From assembly GCA_963772675.1 (NCBI GenBank), contig CAVYYF010000003.1, positions 62,001-126,000 on the forward strand: a stretch of 64,000 bases of DNA, read 5' to 3'. Position numbers and translations under genes: made by a program. This stretch comes from JAKAGZ01 sp963772675 (GTDB lineage Bacteria; Bacteroidota; Ignavibacteria; Ignavibacteriales; Ignavibacteriaceae). This document shows, one piece after another, positions 1 to 7,942 of this stretch (positions are counted from its first letter, which is position 1; every line of letters starts with the position of its first letter). The notes under the pieces are model-generated. The model was not told the DNA's origin. It saw nothing but the letters and a program-made list of their open reading frames with translations, and made no database searches.

Positions 1-2
1 CC

Positions 3-581
3 CCAGTTAATGGTGAGGCACCCGCTAAATTGCAGGATGGCGCTTTAATCTTTGCTAACCTTATGCAAGATTTTAGCCCCGGCTGGTTAAATGTTCTTTT
101 AGGAATTGGACTGCTTGCCGCTTCAATGTCAACCGTAGATACCTGCGGAAATGTCGTCGCGCTTTCACTTTCTTATGATGTTCTGGAACCTCACTTTAGT
201 AAAAAATGGGACAGTAAAAAATTAAATACACTTGCCCAATGGGTTTCAGTCGGTGCAGTTTTTATTGCTTTCTTTTATGCACTTTTCACAAACTCTCTCT
301 GGGATATTTTTTATTTATCATCCGGAGTTTTAACTACCACAATATTTATTCCGGTAATTGCATCATTTTCTTCCGAATACAAATAAAAGACAGGTTGCGT
401 TCGCAACTATCTTAGGATTTGTAGGAACAATTGTTTTTTATTTTCTTGAAACGAAAGGACATTTAAAACGATAGAACCCAATTGGCTCATTTCAACAGGC
501 GTTGGATATATCGTATTTGGATTTTTATGCGGGCTGATTGGATTTTTAATTGGAAGGAAAAAGCAAAGCATGATTAAATAG
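3..581 (+). pseudogene. sodium:solute symporter (SSS family), C-terminal part, two frameshifts
   Basis: This is the 3' end of a membrane transporter that begins before the window. The open frame from base 3 to 386 encodes hydrophobic helices with the SSS-type stretch LLAASMSTVDTCGNVVALS. The frame then stops at 384-386, but the next frame continues with membrane-like sequence (NKRQVAFATILGFVGTIVFY) and a third frame gives the last helix and the end at 581. Adding one A to each of the short A runs near 374 and 466 restores one reading frame throughout. SSS proteins import sugars, amino acids or other solutes with sodium; the substrate cannot be told. The breaks may be sequencing errors rather than real decay. 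Confidence 0.75.
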
Positions 582-604
582 AGACTCATCACTGTGAGTC
601 TCTA
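579..604. terminator. hairpin between convergent genes, likely bidirectional terminator
   Basis: A perfect 10-bp stem (TAGAGACTCA at 579-588 with TGAGTCTCTA at 595-604) and a 6-nt loop overlaps the stop codon of the symporter. It lies just before the end of the leftward gene at 614. The right flank is T-rich but not a clean T run. Confidence 0.55.
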
Positions 605-613
605 CTGCTAATA

Positions 614-1021
614 TTATTTTATTCCCGATACTTCTAACTGCGAATTTCTTGTTTTCATATCATCTGAAAAGTTTTTCAAATCATTAAAACCTGAAGGAGT
701 AATAATTCTTTTCTCTTCAGTGTAAATATACAGGTAGCTCATTCTTTTGCTAATCTTTTTAAGGTCTTTTATATATGCCATCTTTTCTTTACCAAACCAG
801 TTTTTAAACGTTAGTAGTTCCTCATCCACTTTTATCTCTTTAGGCATATTAAAATACCTGAACATAAGAACAACGCCTAAAATTACATAAACAACCCATA
901 AGACACTTTGCCCCTGTGTTGTAAGAATCATATAGATTCCAAGTACCATTATTAATAAAGCCAGTATAATTTGATACATACTGGTGGCACGCAGTTTTAT
1001 TGAGTAACTTTTCTCTGACAT
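614..1021 (-). CDS. small membrane protein, two predicted TM segments, unknown function
   Basis: A 135-residue protein that I do not recognise by family. Residues about 16-33 and 38-54 form two hydrophobic segments separated by a short turn (ending LTTQGQS), followed by a soluble C-terminal half of alternating beta-like segments (EIKVDEELLTFKNWFGKEK). This layout resembles the small bacterial PH-domain-like membrane proteins, but no diagnostic motif is visible. It is monocistronic, convergent with the symporter and divergent from the Rrf2 gene. Confidence 0.55.
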   Translation of the reverse strand: MSEKSYSIKLRATSMYQIILALLIMVLGIYMILTTQGQSVLWVVYVILGVVLMFRYFNMPKEIKVDEELLTFKNWFGKEKMAYIKDLKKISKRMSYLYIYTEEKRIITPSGFNDLKNFSDDMKTRNSQLEVSGIK

Positions 1022-1190
1022 AATGTTATTCTCTTGATTTTTATATTGTGAATTGTATCCCTTTTTGAATTATTTATATGACAAAATAGCAAATTCCTAT
1101 TTAAATTGAAGAGTTTTTACACAACAAATTATTTGCATTTTCTCAAAATATTCCATAAGTTTGAAATACGACAAATTTAGTCCGGTTTAT

Positions 1191-1598
1191 ATGCTGAAGC
1201 TTTCAAAAAAAACAGAATACGCTTTTATGGCTGTTAAGTATATGGCACTCAAAAACGGAGGCAATGCTTCAACAGCAAGAGAAATATCTGATAAGTATAA
1301 TATTCCCTTTGAATTTGTCGCAAAAGTTTTACAGAAGCTTTCTAAAAAAAAACTGATAGATTCGTTCCAGGGAGTGAAAGGCGGATATTTACTGGCTAAA
1401 CATCCATCAGAAATTGCTCTTCTGGATGTGATACTTGCTATGGAGCCACATTATAAATTAACAAAGTGCATGAAGAATGAAGGCGATTATCACGATTGCT
1501 CTCATTGGGATTGCTGCCAGATCCGTGATCCGCTTGCAAAAGTACAGATGGAAATAGACAATCTTTTTCAAAGGACTAAACTAAGTAACATTTTATAA
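1191..1598 (+). CDS. Rrf2 family transcriptional regulator, probable Fe-S sensor
   Basis: A winged-helix DNA-binding regulator of the Rrf2/IscR type. The start at 1191 gives the classic N-terminus MLKLSKKTEYAFMAVKYMA; an upstream TTG at 1161 would add ten residues unlike the family. The helix-turn-helix lies at about residues 25-50 (AREISDKYNIPFEFVAKVLQ), followed by the wing GVKGGYLLAK. The C-terminal part holds the cysteine cluster KCMKNEGDYHDCSHWDCC, matching the Fe-S ligand region of IscR/NsrR/RsrR relatives. It is followed after 10 nt by a small gene, then by an IscA-type Fe-S carrier and superoxide dismutase, so iron-sulfur or oxidative-stress sensing is the likely role (inference). Confidence 0.85.
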   Translation: MLKLSKKTEYAFMAVKYMALKNGGNASTAREISDKYNIPFEFVAKVLQKLSKKKLIDSFQGVKGGYLLAKHPSEIALLDVILAMEPHYKLTKCMKNEGDYHDCSHWDCCQIRDPLAKVQMEIDNLFQRTKLSNIL

Positions 1599-1608
1599 GG
1601 GGCTGTTT

Positions 1609-1914
1609 ATGAATAAAAAAAACAATAAGTATTTTGAACTAATCAAAAATGATGAAACAATCTTTCTGAATTTTCTTAAAGCGAAGTTCCCTGTTTTTCA
1701 CAATTCAAATTTTTTCTTCAGGGATTTTCAATTTGGAATCAGAAAATTTTTAGAAAAGAAAGGGATCCAGGTTTCTTACTCTGATACAGAAGAGTTGGCA
1801 AACATGCTCGCAAATCATTTTCAGAACCAGGGATTATTTGTACCTGTAAGTTCAGGTACCTGGAAATTAAATTATCCTGAATTTGCAACAAAAGAGCCAG
1901 GCGATCCTTTTTAA
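1609..1914 (+). CDS. hypothetical protein in operon with Rrf2 regulator
   Basis: A 101-residue soluble protein without a family I recognise. It starts 10 nt after the Rrf2 stop behind AAGGGGCTG, so it is probably co-transcribed. The sequence looks like a helical domain with an acidic middle and a hydrophobic C-terminal strand (GLFVPVSSGTWKLNYP). No cysteines are present, so it is not itself a cluster carrier. The spacing suggests a partner or small accessory of the Rrf2 regulon, but that is inference only. Confidence 0.6.
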   Translation: MNKKNNKYFELIKNDETIFLNFLKAKFPVFHNSNFFFRDFQFGIRKFLEKKGIQVSYSDTEELANMLANHFQNQGLFVPVSSGTWKLNYPEFATKEPGDPF

Positions 1915-1930
1915 TTAATTCCCGCGCCAC

Positions 1931-1978
1931 ATTACCAGCCCCCGGTAGCCTGGGCTGGTAATTACCGGGAGTTTATTT
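1931..1978 (+). terminator. terminator or attenuator with two mutually exclusive hairpins
   Basis: An 11-bp perfect stem (ATTACCAGCCC at 1931-1941 with GGGCTGGTAAT at 1952-1962) ends the Rrf2 operon. An alternative 7-bp stem (CCCGGTA at 1941-1947 with TACCGGG at 1963-1969) uses the loop of the first and is followed directly by T-rich sequence. The two stems share base 1941 and overlap in the loop, so they are alternatives or a stacked fold. Confidence 0.6.
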
Positions 1979-2024
1979 TATTTTTACAAATATTTTATTT
2001 AAAGTTTAATGAAAGGGTTTCAGA

Positions 2025-2375
2025 ATGTCAGATACACAACTTGATACTGAAATAAAGATTACTGCGAAAGCAGTTAAAGAAGTGAAAAAGATAATGGAAG
2101 AGAATAAAGTTCCGGAAAACTATGGACTTCGTGTCGGAGTAAAAGGAGGTGGATGTTCAGGACTTACCTACTCTCTTGGATTTGACGCTGGTTCAAAAGA
2201 AGGTGATACTACAATTGAATCAAACGGAATAAAGCTTTTTGTTGACGGTAAGAGTTTATTTTATTTATCCGGCACTTTACTCGACTTCACCGATGGATTA
2301 AATGGAAAAGGATTTGTTTTTAATAACCCGAATGCTACAAAAACCTGCGGTTGTGGGGAATCATTCGGTGTATAA
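2025..2375 (+). CDS. HesB/IscA/ErpA-type iron-sulfur cluster carrier
   Basis: A 116-residue A-type carrier that receives a nascent Fe-S cluster and hands it to apo-proteins. The three conserved cysteines are present: one in GGGCSGLTY (about residue 44) and two in the C-terminal CGCGESF. Length and the DFTDGLNGKGFVFNNPNA stretch match the family. Position just behind an Rrf2 regulator fits control by Fe-S status. It may be iscA, sufA or erpA; the sequence alone does not decide, so no symbol is given. Confidence 0.92.
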   Translation: MSDTQLDTEIKITAKAVKEVKKIMEENKVPENYGLRVGVKGGGCSGLTYSLGFDAGSKEGDTTIESNGIKLFVDGKSLFYLSGTLLDFTDGLNGKGFVFNNPNATKTCGCGESFGV

Positions 2376-2440
2376 ATTATAAGTAAACAATTTTGCATAA
2401 TTTGGACTAATTTTATTGTGCAAAGCATAGAATAAAAAAC

Positions 2441-2446
2441 AGGAGG
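2441..2446 (+). promoter_or_regulatory. strong ribosome binding site that sets the sod start
   Basis: AGGAGG at 2441-2446 stands 2 nt before one ATG (2449) and 8 nt before a second in-frame ATG (2455). The 8-nt spacing favours the second, giving MAKFELPALPY, which matches the usual SOD N-terminus. Confidence 0.75.
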
Positions 2447-2454
2447 ATATGATT

Positions 2455-3063
2455 ATGGCTAAATTCGAATTACCGGCATTGCCGTATGCACACGATGCAC
2501 TTGAACCTTACGTAGATAAAATGACTATGGAGATTCATCATGGTAAACATCATGCAGGTTACGTAAATAAGCTAAATGCTGCTGTAGAAGGAACCCCGCT
2601 CGAGGGTAAATCACTTGAAGTATTATTAAAAGAAGTTTCAAAACATCCGGTTGCTATACGAAATAATGGAGGTGGACATTTTAATCATTCATTATTCTGG
2701 ACAGTAATGAAAAAAGGCGGTGGTGGAAAACCATCAGGCGATCTTTCAAATGCGATTAATTCCGCATTTAATTCATTCGATGAATTTAAGAAACAGTTCA
2801 GTACAGCTGCTGCTACAAGATTCGGTTCTGGCTGGGCCTGGTTAATAGTAACAGGCGGAAAACTTGATATCACTTCAACTCCAAACCAGGATAACCCCTT
2901 AATGGATGTGGCAGACAAAAAAGGTACACCGATACTCGGGCTGGACGTTTGGGAGCATGCTTATTATCTGAAATACCAAAACAGAAGACCAGAATATATC
3001 GAAAACTGGTTCAGTGTGGTTAATTGGGATGAAGTTGCTTCACGTTTTGCAAAAACAAAATAA
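2455..3063 (+). CDS. sodB: superoxide dismutase, Fe/Mn family
   Basis: Converts superoxide to oxygen and hydrogen peroxide in the cytoplasm. The four metal ligands are visible: His in MEIHHGKHHAGYV, His in NHSLFW, and Asp plus His in DVWEHAYYLKYQNRR. The 202-residue length is normal. The protein could use Fe, Mn or either metal; the GGGGKPSGDL stretch does not settle this. No signal peptide is seen. It has its own strong ribosome binding site and follows the IscA-type gene by 80 nt. The symbol is used for the Fe/Mn family in general. Confidence 0.93.
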   Translation: MAKFELPALPYAHDALEPYVDKMTMEIHHGKHHAGYVNKLNAAVEGTPLEGKSLEVLLKEVSKHPVAIRNNGGGHFNHSLFWTVMKKGGGGKPSGDLSNAINSAFNSFDEFKKQFSTAAATRFGSGWAWLIVTGGKLDITSTPNQDNPLMDVADKKGTPILGLDVWEHAYYLKYQNRRPEYIENWFSVVNWDEVASRFAKTK

Positions 3064-3164
3064 TTTATAATTTGTTCTAGTTAAGGGTTGTATTAAATAA
3101 TCTGCTGAAGTGTTAACAATAAAGGCAATTAGGATTATTTGATGCAACCTTTTTATATTTATAT

Positions 3165-3797
3165 ATGAATTCTTCAACAATACCCATATTCCCTCTTTCG
3201 CTAGTCGTATTCCCCGAATCTAAATATCCTTTGCATATTTTCGAAGAAAAATATAGAAGAATGGTTCGACGTTGCCTTTCAAATGGCGAAGGGTTCGGGA
3301 TTGTGGCACAGATTGGAAAAGAACTTTCAAAGGTAGGAAGTTATGTAAGAGTGGCAGACATTCTCACTGAATATGAAAACGGTGAGTCAGATATTATCGT
3401 ACAGGCCTTAAACAGATTCATATTAATTGAATATCACATTCATCCCGACGGTTACTATGAGGCATTGATAGATAATTTTCCTGACCTGGGCAATGTAATT
3501 ATTAACCAGAATTCTCTTGAAGAACTCAAAGAGAAATTTGAGATGGTTATCGATAAAGTGAATTTCAAGCTTGAGGATACATTCTGGAAAAACTATTTAA
3601 ATTCAAGAAATAAATCCTACAAAATTGCAGAAAAATCAGGGCTATCGTTAGAACAACAGCAAAACCTCCTCTCAATTCGCGATGAAAATAAAAGGATCAA
3701 TTTCCTGGTTAATCACCTTGAAAACCTCGAAAAACAGATAGAAAAAGGCATTGCTCTAAAAGATATTATTCTTGGTGATGGATATATAAATAATTAA
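3165..3797 (+). CDS. Lon N-terminal (PUA-like) domain protein
   Basis: A 210-residue stand-alone LON substrate-binding domain protein (PF02190). The N-terminus IPIFPLSLVVFPESKYPLHIFE is typical of the Lon N-domain, followed by EEKYRRMVRRCL and the beta-rich core. There is no AAA+ module and no protease domain. Such proteins are common in Bacteroidota and their role is not established; substrate or peptide binding is inferred from the domain. Confidence 0.85.
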   Translation: MNSSTIPIFPLSLVVFPESKYPLHIFEEKYRRMVRRCLSNGEGFGIVAQIGKELSKVGSYVRVADILTEYENGESDIIVQALNRFILIEYHIHPDGYYEALIDNFPDLGNVIINQNSLEELKEKFEMVIDKVNFKLEDTFWKNYLNSRNKSYKIAEKSGLSLEQQQNLLSIRDENKRINFLVNHLENLEKQIEKGIALKDIILGDGYINN

Positions 3798-3876
3798 GCT
3801 TTTTAATGAATGGCGCGATAGTGGTTATATACGCAAAAGACATTAGGTTCTGATATAATTTATTTGTAATTTTGTT

Positions 3877-3902
3877 AACTCGGTATTAAGCCGGGTTTTA
3901 TT
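3877..3902 (+). terminator. hairpin between Lon-N gene and RRM gene
   Basis: AACTCGG at 3877-3883 pairs with CCGGGTT at 3891-3897 (seven pairs, one of them T-G) and is followed by a T-rich tract. It may end the Lon-N transcript; a leader hairpin of the RRM gene is the alternative. Confidence 0.45.
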
Positions 3903-3929
3903 TAATATTATTTTTTAGAGGTTCTAATA

Positions 3930-4181
3930 GTGAGTACTAAGTTATTTGTGGGTTCATTACCCTGGTCAGTTAAAGACAACACATTACAGGAAATTTTCGA
4001 AACACACGGTTCGGTTGTCTCAGCTAAAGTTATTACAGATCGCGAAACAGGCAGATCAAGAGGTTTCGGATTTGTTGAAATGGAAAATTCATCTGATGCT
4101 GAAAATGCTATCAAAGCATTGAATAATTCCGAAGTGGATGGCAGAAATATCGTTGTTAACGAAGCTAAGCCACGTAGCTAA
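3930..4181 (+). CDS. RRM-domain RNA-binding protein
   Basis: An 83-residue single RNA-recognition-motif protein. RNP2 (LFVGSL, residues 5-10) and RNP1 (RGFGFVEM) are both intact, and the protein is little more than the domain. It starts with GTG at 3930 behind AGAGG. Small RRM proteins of this type are frequent in Cyanobacteria and Bacteroidota and are thought to act as RNA chaperones, often under stress. It ends at a strong terminator and lies 67 nt before the first attC-like site, so it could be an older cassette gene (speculative, see findings). Confidence 0.9.
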   Translation: MSTKLFVGSLPWSVKDNTLQEIFETHGSVVSAKVITDRETGRSRGFGFVEMENSSDAENAIKALNNSEVDGRNIVVNEAKPRS

Positions 4182-4204
4182 ATAAATAGATTTTTCGGAT
4201 TTCA

Positions 4205-4231
4205 AAGGCGTCTTTAAGACGCCTTTTTTGT
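4205..4231 (+). terminator. rho-independent terminator of the RRM gene
   Basis: A 9-bp perfect stem (AAGGCGTCT at 4205-4213, AGACGCCTT at 4217-4225) with a 3-nt loop is followed by a run of T. Confidence 0.9.
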
Positions 4232-4247
4232 TTTAAAACAAAAAACG

Positions 4248-4435
4248 GTATAACAAGCCGCTCAACACGGACAGCGTTTTCGCATTCGACATTATTGGTA
4301 TTGAAAGATTTTTCTTCCGCTTTATTATTGTTGTTCAAGTTTATACATTTAGTTAAGTTTGTTTAAATTATTGGCATTCTGCTTCTAACCTTTATTCTTG
4401 TTCTGGGCTGCCGGTTAGCGGCAACGCCGTTAGGC
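4248..4435 (+). other. attC-like recombination site 1
   Basis: The left end is GTATAAC (4248-4254) and the right end is a canonical GTTAGGC (4429-4435). Inner arms pair: GCCGCT (4257-4262) with AGCGGC (4417-4422), then an unpaired C on the left strand, then AAC with GTT and a CGG..CAGC arm with GCTGCCG. The unpaired base next to the R box arm matches the extrahelical base that gives attC strand choice. The roughly 130 nt between the arms are AT-rich with no gene. This explains the 4182-4476 gap together with the terminator at 4205. Confidence 0.7.
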
Positions 4436-4476
4436 AGTATGTATTTCCAGGTAAAATAAATTAGAAGGCAAATTCA

Positions 4477-5419
4477 ATGGTTCAACAATCTTCTCAAATA
4501 AGTAATAAATATTGTAGAATATTAGCACTGGATGGAGGAGGGGCAAAAGGTTTTTATACTTTAGGTATCTTTAAAAGAAATTGAAGCAATGATAAATCAG
4601 CCTCTTTATGAAAAGTTTAATTTAATTTTTGGCACTAGTACTGGTGCTATTATTGCTGCCCTAATATCACTTGGAAAGAGTATTGATGAAATTCATGAGC
4701 TCTATAAAAATCATTTACCAAAAATAATGAAGGCTTTCACTAAGTCAAAAAAATCAAAAGAATTAAAAAAGTTATCAGACGAAGTATTTGGGGATTCTAA
4801 ATTTGATGAAGTAAAAACGGGGCTTGGAATTGTATGTGCTCGCTGGGACTTTGAAACTCCAATGATATTTAAATCTAATGTAGCCCAAGCACACGGTAGA
4901 AAAGCTACTTTTGTTCCTGGATTTGGTTGTACAATCTCGGAGGCAGTACAAGCTTCTTGTTCGGCTTACCCGTTCTTTGAAAGAAAAATATTGAATACAG
5001 GTAATGGAGATATAATTGAACTTATTGATGGGGGGTATTGTGCGAACAATCCAACATTATACGCTATTGCAGATGCGGTAATGGCACTAAAAGAAGATTT
5101 TGAAAACCTCCGTGTTGTAAGCCTTGGAGTCGGAGCTTATCCAAAGCCGAATAAATTTGGCTGGCCTTGGTTAGTTCAAAGATTAATCAGTGTACAATTA
5201 CTTCAAAAAACATTAAATATAAATACTCTATCAATGGATCAGTTAAGAACTGTTTTGTTCAAAGATGTGCCAACCATAAGAATTAACGATAAATTTGAAC
5301 GTCCTGAGATGGCAACTGATTTATTAGAACATAATCTTAAAAAACTTAACCTTCTGTTTCAAAGAGGACGTGAATCTTTCGCAAATCAAGAAATCCGCCT
5401 CAGAGAGTTTCTTATTTAA
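4477..5419 (+). CDS. capV: patatin-like phospholipase, CapV-type CBASS effector, one frameshift
   Basis: A patatin-fold phospholipase that in CBASS degrades the inner membrane when its cyclic nucleotide binds. The start at 4477 gives RILALDGGGAKGF (oxyanion GGGAKG at residues 20-25). The frame breaks near 4575: removing one T from TTT in ATCTTTAAAAG restores GILKEIEAMI and joins the 276-residue frame that starts at 4589. The rebuilt protein is 313 residues with nucleophile motif GTSTG (Ser54) and catalytic Asp in IDGGY (Asp184). It is followed after 33 nt by a CD-NTase, the standard two-gene type I CBASS order. The break could be a sequencing error or a real inactivation. The symbol is by context and not by direct comparison. 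Confidence 0.82.
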
Positions 5420-5452
5420 AAATATTTTCTATTATTTAATGGTAATAAAGTT

Positions 5453-6343
5453 ATGGCTATACCTGAAACACAATTAGAAACTTGGTCACATCAAGGTTCA
5501 ATTACTCAATCAAGCTCAACATACGCAACTATAAAGAATACGCTTGAAGAAACTGGGACTGTATATTATGATAAAAGGTTTAAAGTCTTTCTTCAAGGAT
5601 CATACGGTAACGACACGAATATTTACAGTGAAAGCGATGTTGATGTTATAATATGTCTATATTCAACATTTTATAAGGACCTTGAAAGTTTACCACAAGA
5701 TCAAAAAGATGCTTATAATTCTGTTTTCAATAGTGCAACTTATACATGGTCACAGTTCAAAAATGATGTGCTGAACCACCTTACCTCAAAATATTCAACA
5801 TCGATAAGTCCTGGGGCAAAAGCAATAAAGATTTCAGCATCAGGAAACCGTCGAAATGCTGATGTAATTGTCGCAACTGAATTTCGAAGATATTATAAAT
5901 TCCTTTCGTTAAGTGATCAAATTTACGATGAAGGAATTTGTTTTTTTAATTCTGCTGGTGATAGAATTGCTAATTATCCAAATCAACATTCACAAAATTG
6001 TACAACAAAACATCAAGCTACGAATTCATGGTTTAAGCCTATGGTTCGTATAATAAAAAATATGCGTGGGAAATTAGTGGCTGATGGCGTTATATCAGCT
6101 GGTTCTGCCCCGTCTTATTTTATCGAGGGTCTTATATATAATGTGCCTAATGATAAATTTGGAAGAACCAATGTTGATACTTTTGTAAACTCTATAAATT
6201 GGATTAACTCTGCAGATAAATCCAAATTTGTTTGTGCAAATGAACAGTACTATCTTCTTCGTAAAGCTCCACTAGTATGTTGGGATCCTGACAAGGGAGA
6301 AGAATTTATTCAAGCATTAATTAATTTATGGAATAATTGGTAA
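5453..6343 (+). CDS. CD-NTase (cGAS/DncV-like nucleotidyltransferase), CBASS signal synthase
   Basis: A 296-residue enzyme of the SMODS/CD-NTase group that makes a cyclic di- or trinucleotide upon phage infection. The nucleotidyltransferase signature is intact: GS at residues 49-50 in LQGSYGNDTNI, the metal-binding pair Asp62 and Asp64 in SDVDVII, and the third Asp137 in RNADVIV. Length and helical C-terminal half fit the family. It stands 33 nt behind the patatin gene. No Cap2/Cap3 or HORMA/TRIP13 genes follow, so the system would be type I. The nucleotide product cannot be told from sequence by eye. The stop lies 5 nt before attC site 2, the compact layout of a cassette. Confidence 0.88.
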   Translation: MAIPETQLETWSHQGSITQSSSTYATIKNTLEETGTVYYDKRFKVFLQGSYGNDTNIYSESDVDVIICLYSTFYKDLESLPQDQKDAYNSVFNSATYTWSQFKNDVLNHLTSKYSTSISPGAKAIKISASGNRRNADVIVATEFRRYYKFLSLSDQIYDEGICFFNSAGDRIANYPNQHSQNCTTKHQATNSWFKPMVRIIKNMRGKLVADGVISAGSAPSYFIEGLIYNVPNDKFGRTNVDTFVNSINWINSADKSKFVCANEQYYLLRKAPLVCWDPDKGEEFIQALINLWNNW

Positions 6344-6348
6344 AAACT

Positions 6349-6575
6349 GCCTAACAAGCCCATCAAGCCGACAGCCGTATTCGCATTTGGCAATTGTATA
6401 ATTTTAGATGGTAGTCGTTCCGTTTTAGCTAACTTGTTCAACATAGTCGTTCTAATTAATAAACTTGCAAACTGCGCTTGCGATAAAGTTAAGCACAGTT
6501 TGCTAAATTATCGGCAGTTGTTTTTTAAGTGGCATTGCTGTTCTGGGGCGCCGCTTATCGGCAAGGCCGATATAC
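6349..6575 (+). other. attC-like recombination site 2
   Basis: The left box is the canonical GCCTAAC (6349-6355); the right end near 6569 reads GATATAC instead of GTTAGGC. The inner arms CCCATCAAGCCGACAGC and its partner GGGCGCCGCTTATCGG near 6546-6561 pair with mismatches and one unpaired C on the left strand. The left arm closely resembles site 1 (AACAAGCC, then TCAA, CGACAGC), and both sites share a GGCATT..TGTTCTGGG-like stretch on the right side. The odd right box belongs to the following cassette and matches that cassette's own left box. Confidence 0.65.
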
Positions 6576-6602
6576 ACATTAAAGTAAATTGGGTTTAGTC
6601 TA

Positions 6603-7925
6603 ATGAAAATAAATTATAGCTTTACTTATAAATCATTAATCATTTTATTTGTTTTTACAATTGTTGGGACCTATTCTTTCTTAACTCTTGCACGTAATAT
6701 TGAATCAAACAGAACTTTTGATAAAATCTATGATAAATATATAAATCCGTATAATGGAGCTTGGTGTTGGTTTGCTGATCCTCGTGCGGTTCAAATAAAA
6801 AATAAATTTGATAAAATTTATTTTGGCTGGATAACAAAACTTGGAGGAGTTAGAGTTGGTTCTTATAATTTAGAAACGAAGGAAACAGAGTATCATAATA
6901 TTATAAATAACTTTGAATTAGATGACCACGACAATCCGTCATTCTTAATTTTACCCGATGATAGAATAATGCTTTTCTTTTCGAAGCACGTTGGGAAAGA
7001 TTTATTCTCTACAATTTCCAAATATCCCGAAAATATTCGGAGCTGGGAGAAGATAAAAACTATTTATCATAATTATGATGCAAATGGAGGTGTAACATAT
7101 CCAAGCCCAGTTCAATTATCTAAGGAAGGAAATAGTATTTATTTATTTTGGAGAGGCACTAAATCACAACCTTATTTCTCTAAATCGATAAATGGAAAAG
7201 AATGGGAAAAAGAAAAACAGTTAATAGAAAGCAAAGAGCGTAGTCCTTATTTAAAATTAGTCTCAAATAATAGAAATGAGATACATTTTGCTTTTACGGA
7301 TGGACATCCGAGAGAATTATTACCCAATAGTATATACTATTTTAAATATAAAGCTGGATATTTTTATTCAGCTGATTCCAAAATAATAGGTTCAATTAAA
7401 GATCTTCCAATTAAGCCTACCAAAAATTTATTAGTATATCATTCAAAATCATTAAAAGATCGTAGCTGGATTTGGGATATTGCCTTAGAAAATGATTCAA
7501 CGCCAGTTTTAGTTTACTCAGTATTTAAAGATTCTTTAGACCATAGATATTATTATTCAAAATATTTCCATAATTCTTGGATTACCACAGAAATAACTAT
7601 GGCTGGCAAATGGTTTCCGCAAGAATATTCAGCAAGAGAATATTTCTATTCTGGCGGAATTATTCTAAACCACAATAATCCTTCCGAAGTATTTTTATCA
7701 AAAGAAGTAAATGGGTTTTTTGAAATAAGAAAATATACAACTAATGATAATGGCAAAACATGGACGAAACAAAATATAACAAACAAGTCAAAAGAAAATA
7801 ATGTAAGACCGTATTTGGTAAGTTCGAAGGATAATAAAACTGAATTTCTTTTATGGTTACAAGGGGACTATATGCATTACACTGATTTTAATACTAATAT
7901 AAAATTTCTTGTCTTGCAAAAATAA
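6603..7925 (+). CDS. BNR_4-type beta-propeller protein, exported or membrane-anchored
   Basis: A 440-residue protein with an N-terminal hydrophobic segment (residues about 13-30) that can be a signal peptide or anchor. The motif GAWCWFADPRAV at about residue 48 and repeated beta-strand units (NGKEWEKEK, NDNGKTWTKQN Asp-box-like) match the BNR_4 repeat family, which includes sugar-lyase-like proteins such as the ulvan lyase families PL24/PL25. Whether it cleaves a polysaccharide or only has the fold cannot be said. It is the only gene of the second cassette and is more AT-rich to the eye than the flanking core genes. Confidence 0.72.
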   Translation: MKINYSFTYKSLIILFVFTIVGTYSFLTLARNIESNRTFDKIYDKYINPYNGAWCWFADPRAVQIKNKFDKIYFGWITKLGGVRVGSYNLETKETEYHNIINNFELDDHDNPSFLILPDDRIMLFFSKHVGKDLFSTISKYPENIRSWEKIKTIYHNYDANGGVTYPSPVQLSKEGNSIYLFWRGTKSQPYFSKSINGKEWEKEKQLIESKERSPYLKLVSNNRNEIHFAFTDGHPRELLPNSIYYFKYKAGYFYSADSKIIGSIKDLPIKPTKNLLVYHSKSLKDRSWIWDIALENDSTPVLVYSVFKDSLDHRYYYSKYFHNSWITTEITMAGKWFPQEYSAREYFYSGGIILNHNNPSEVFLSKEVNGFFEIRKYTTNDNGKTWTKQNITNKSKENNVRPYLVSSKDNKTEFLLWLQGDYMHYTDFNTNIKFLVLQK

Positions 7926-7942
7926 TAAAGGAAAAGAAATGT

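Noticed and set aside
374..581. Programmed frameshifting in the SSS transporter
   Set aside because: No slippery heptamer with a downstream stem is seen, two separate shifts are needed, and both sit in plain A runs like other breaks in this window.
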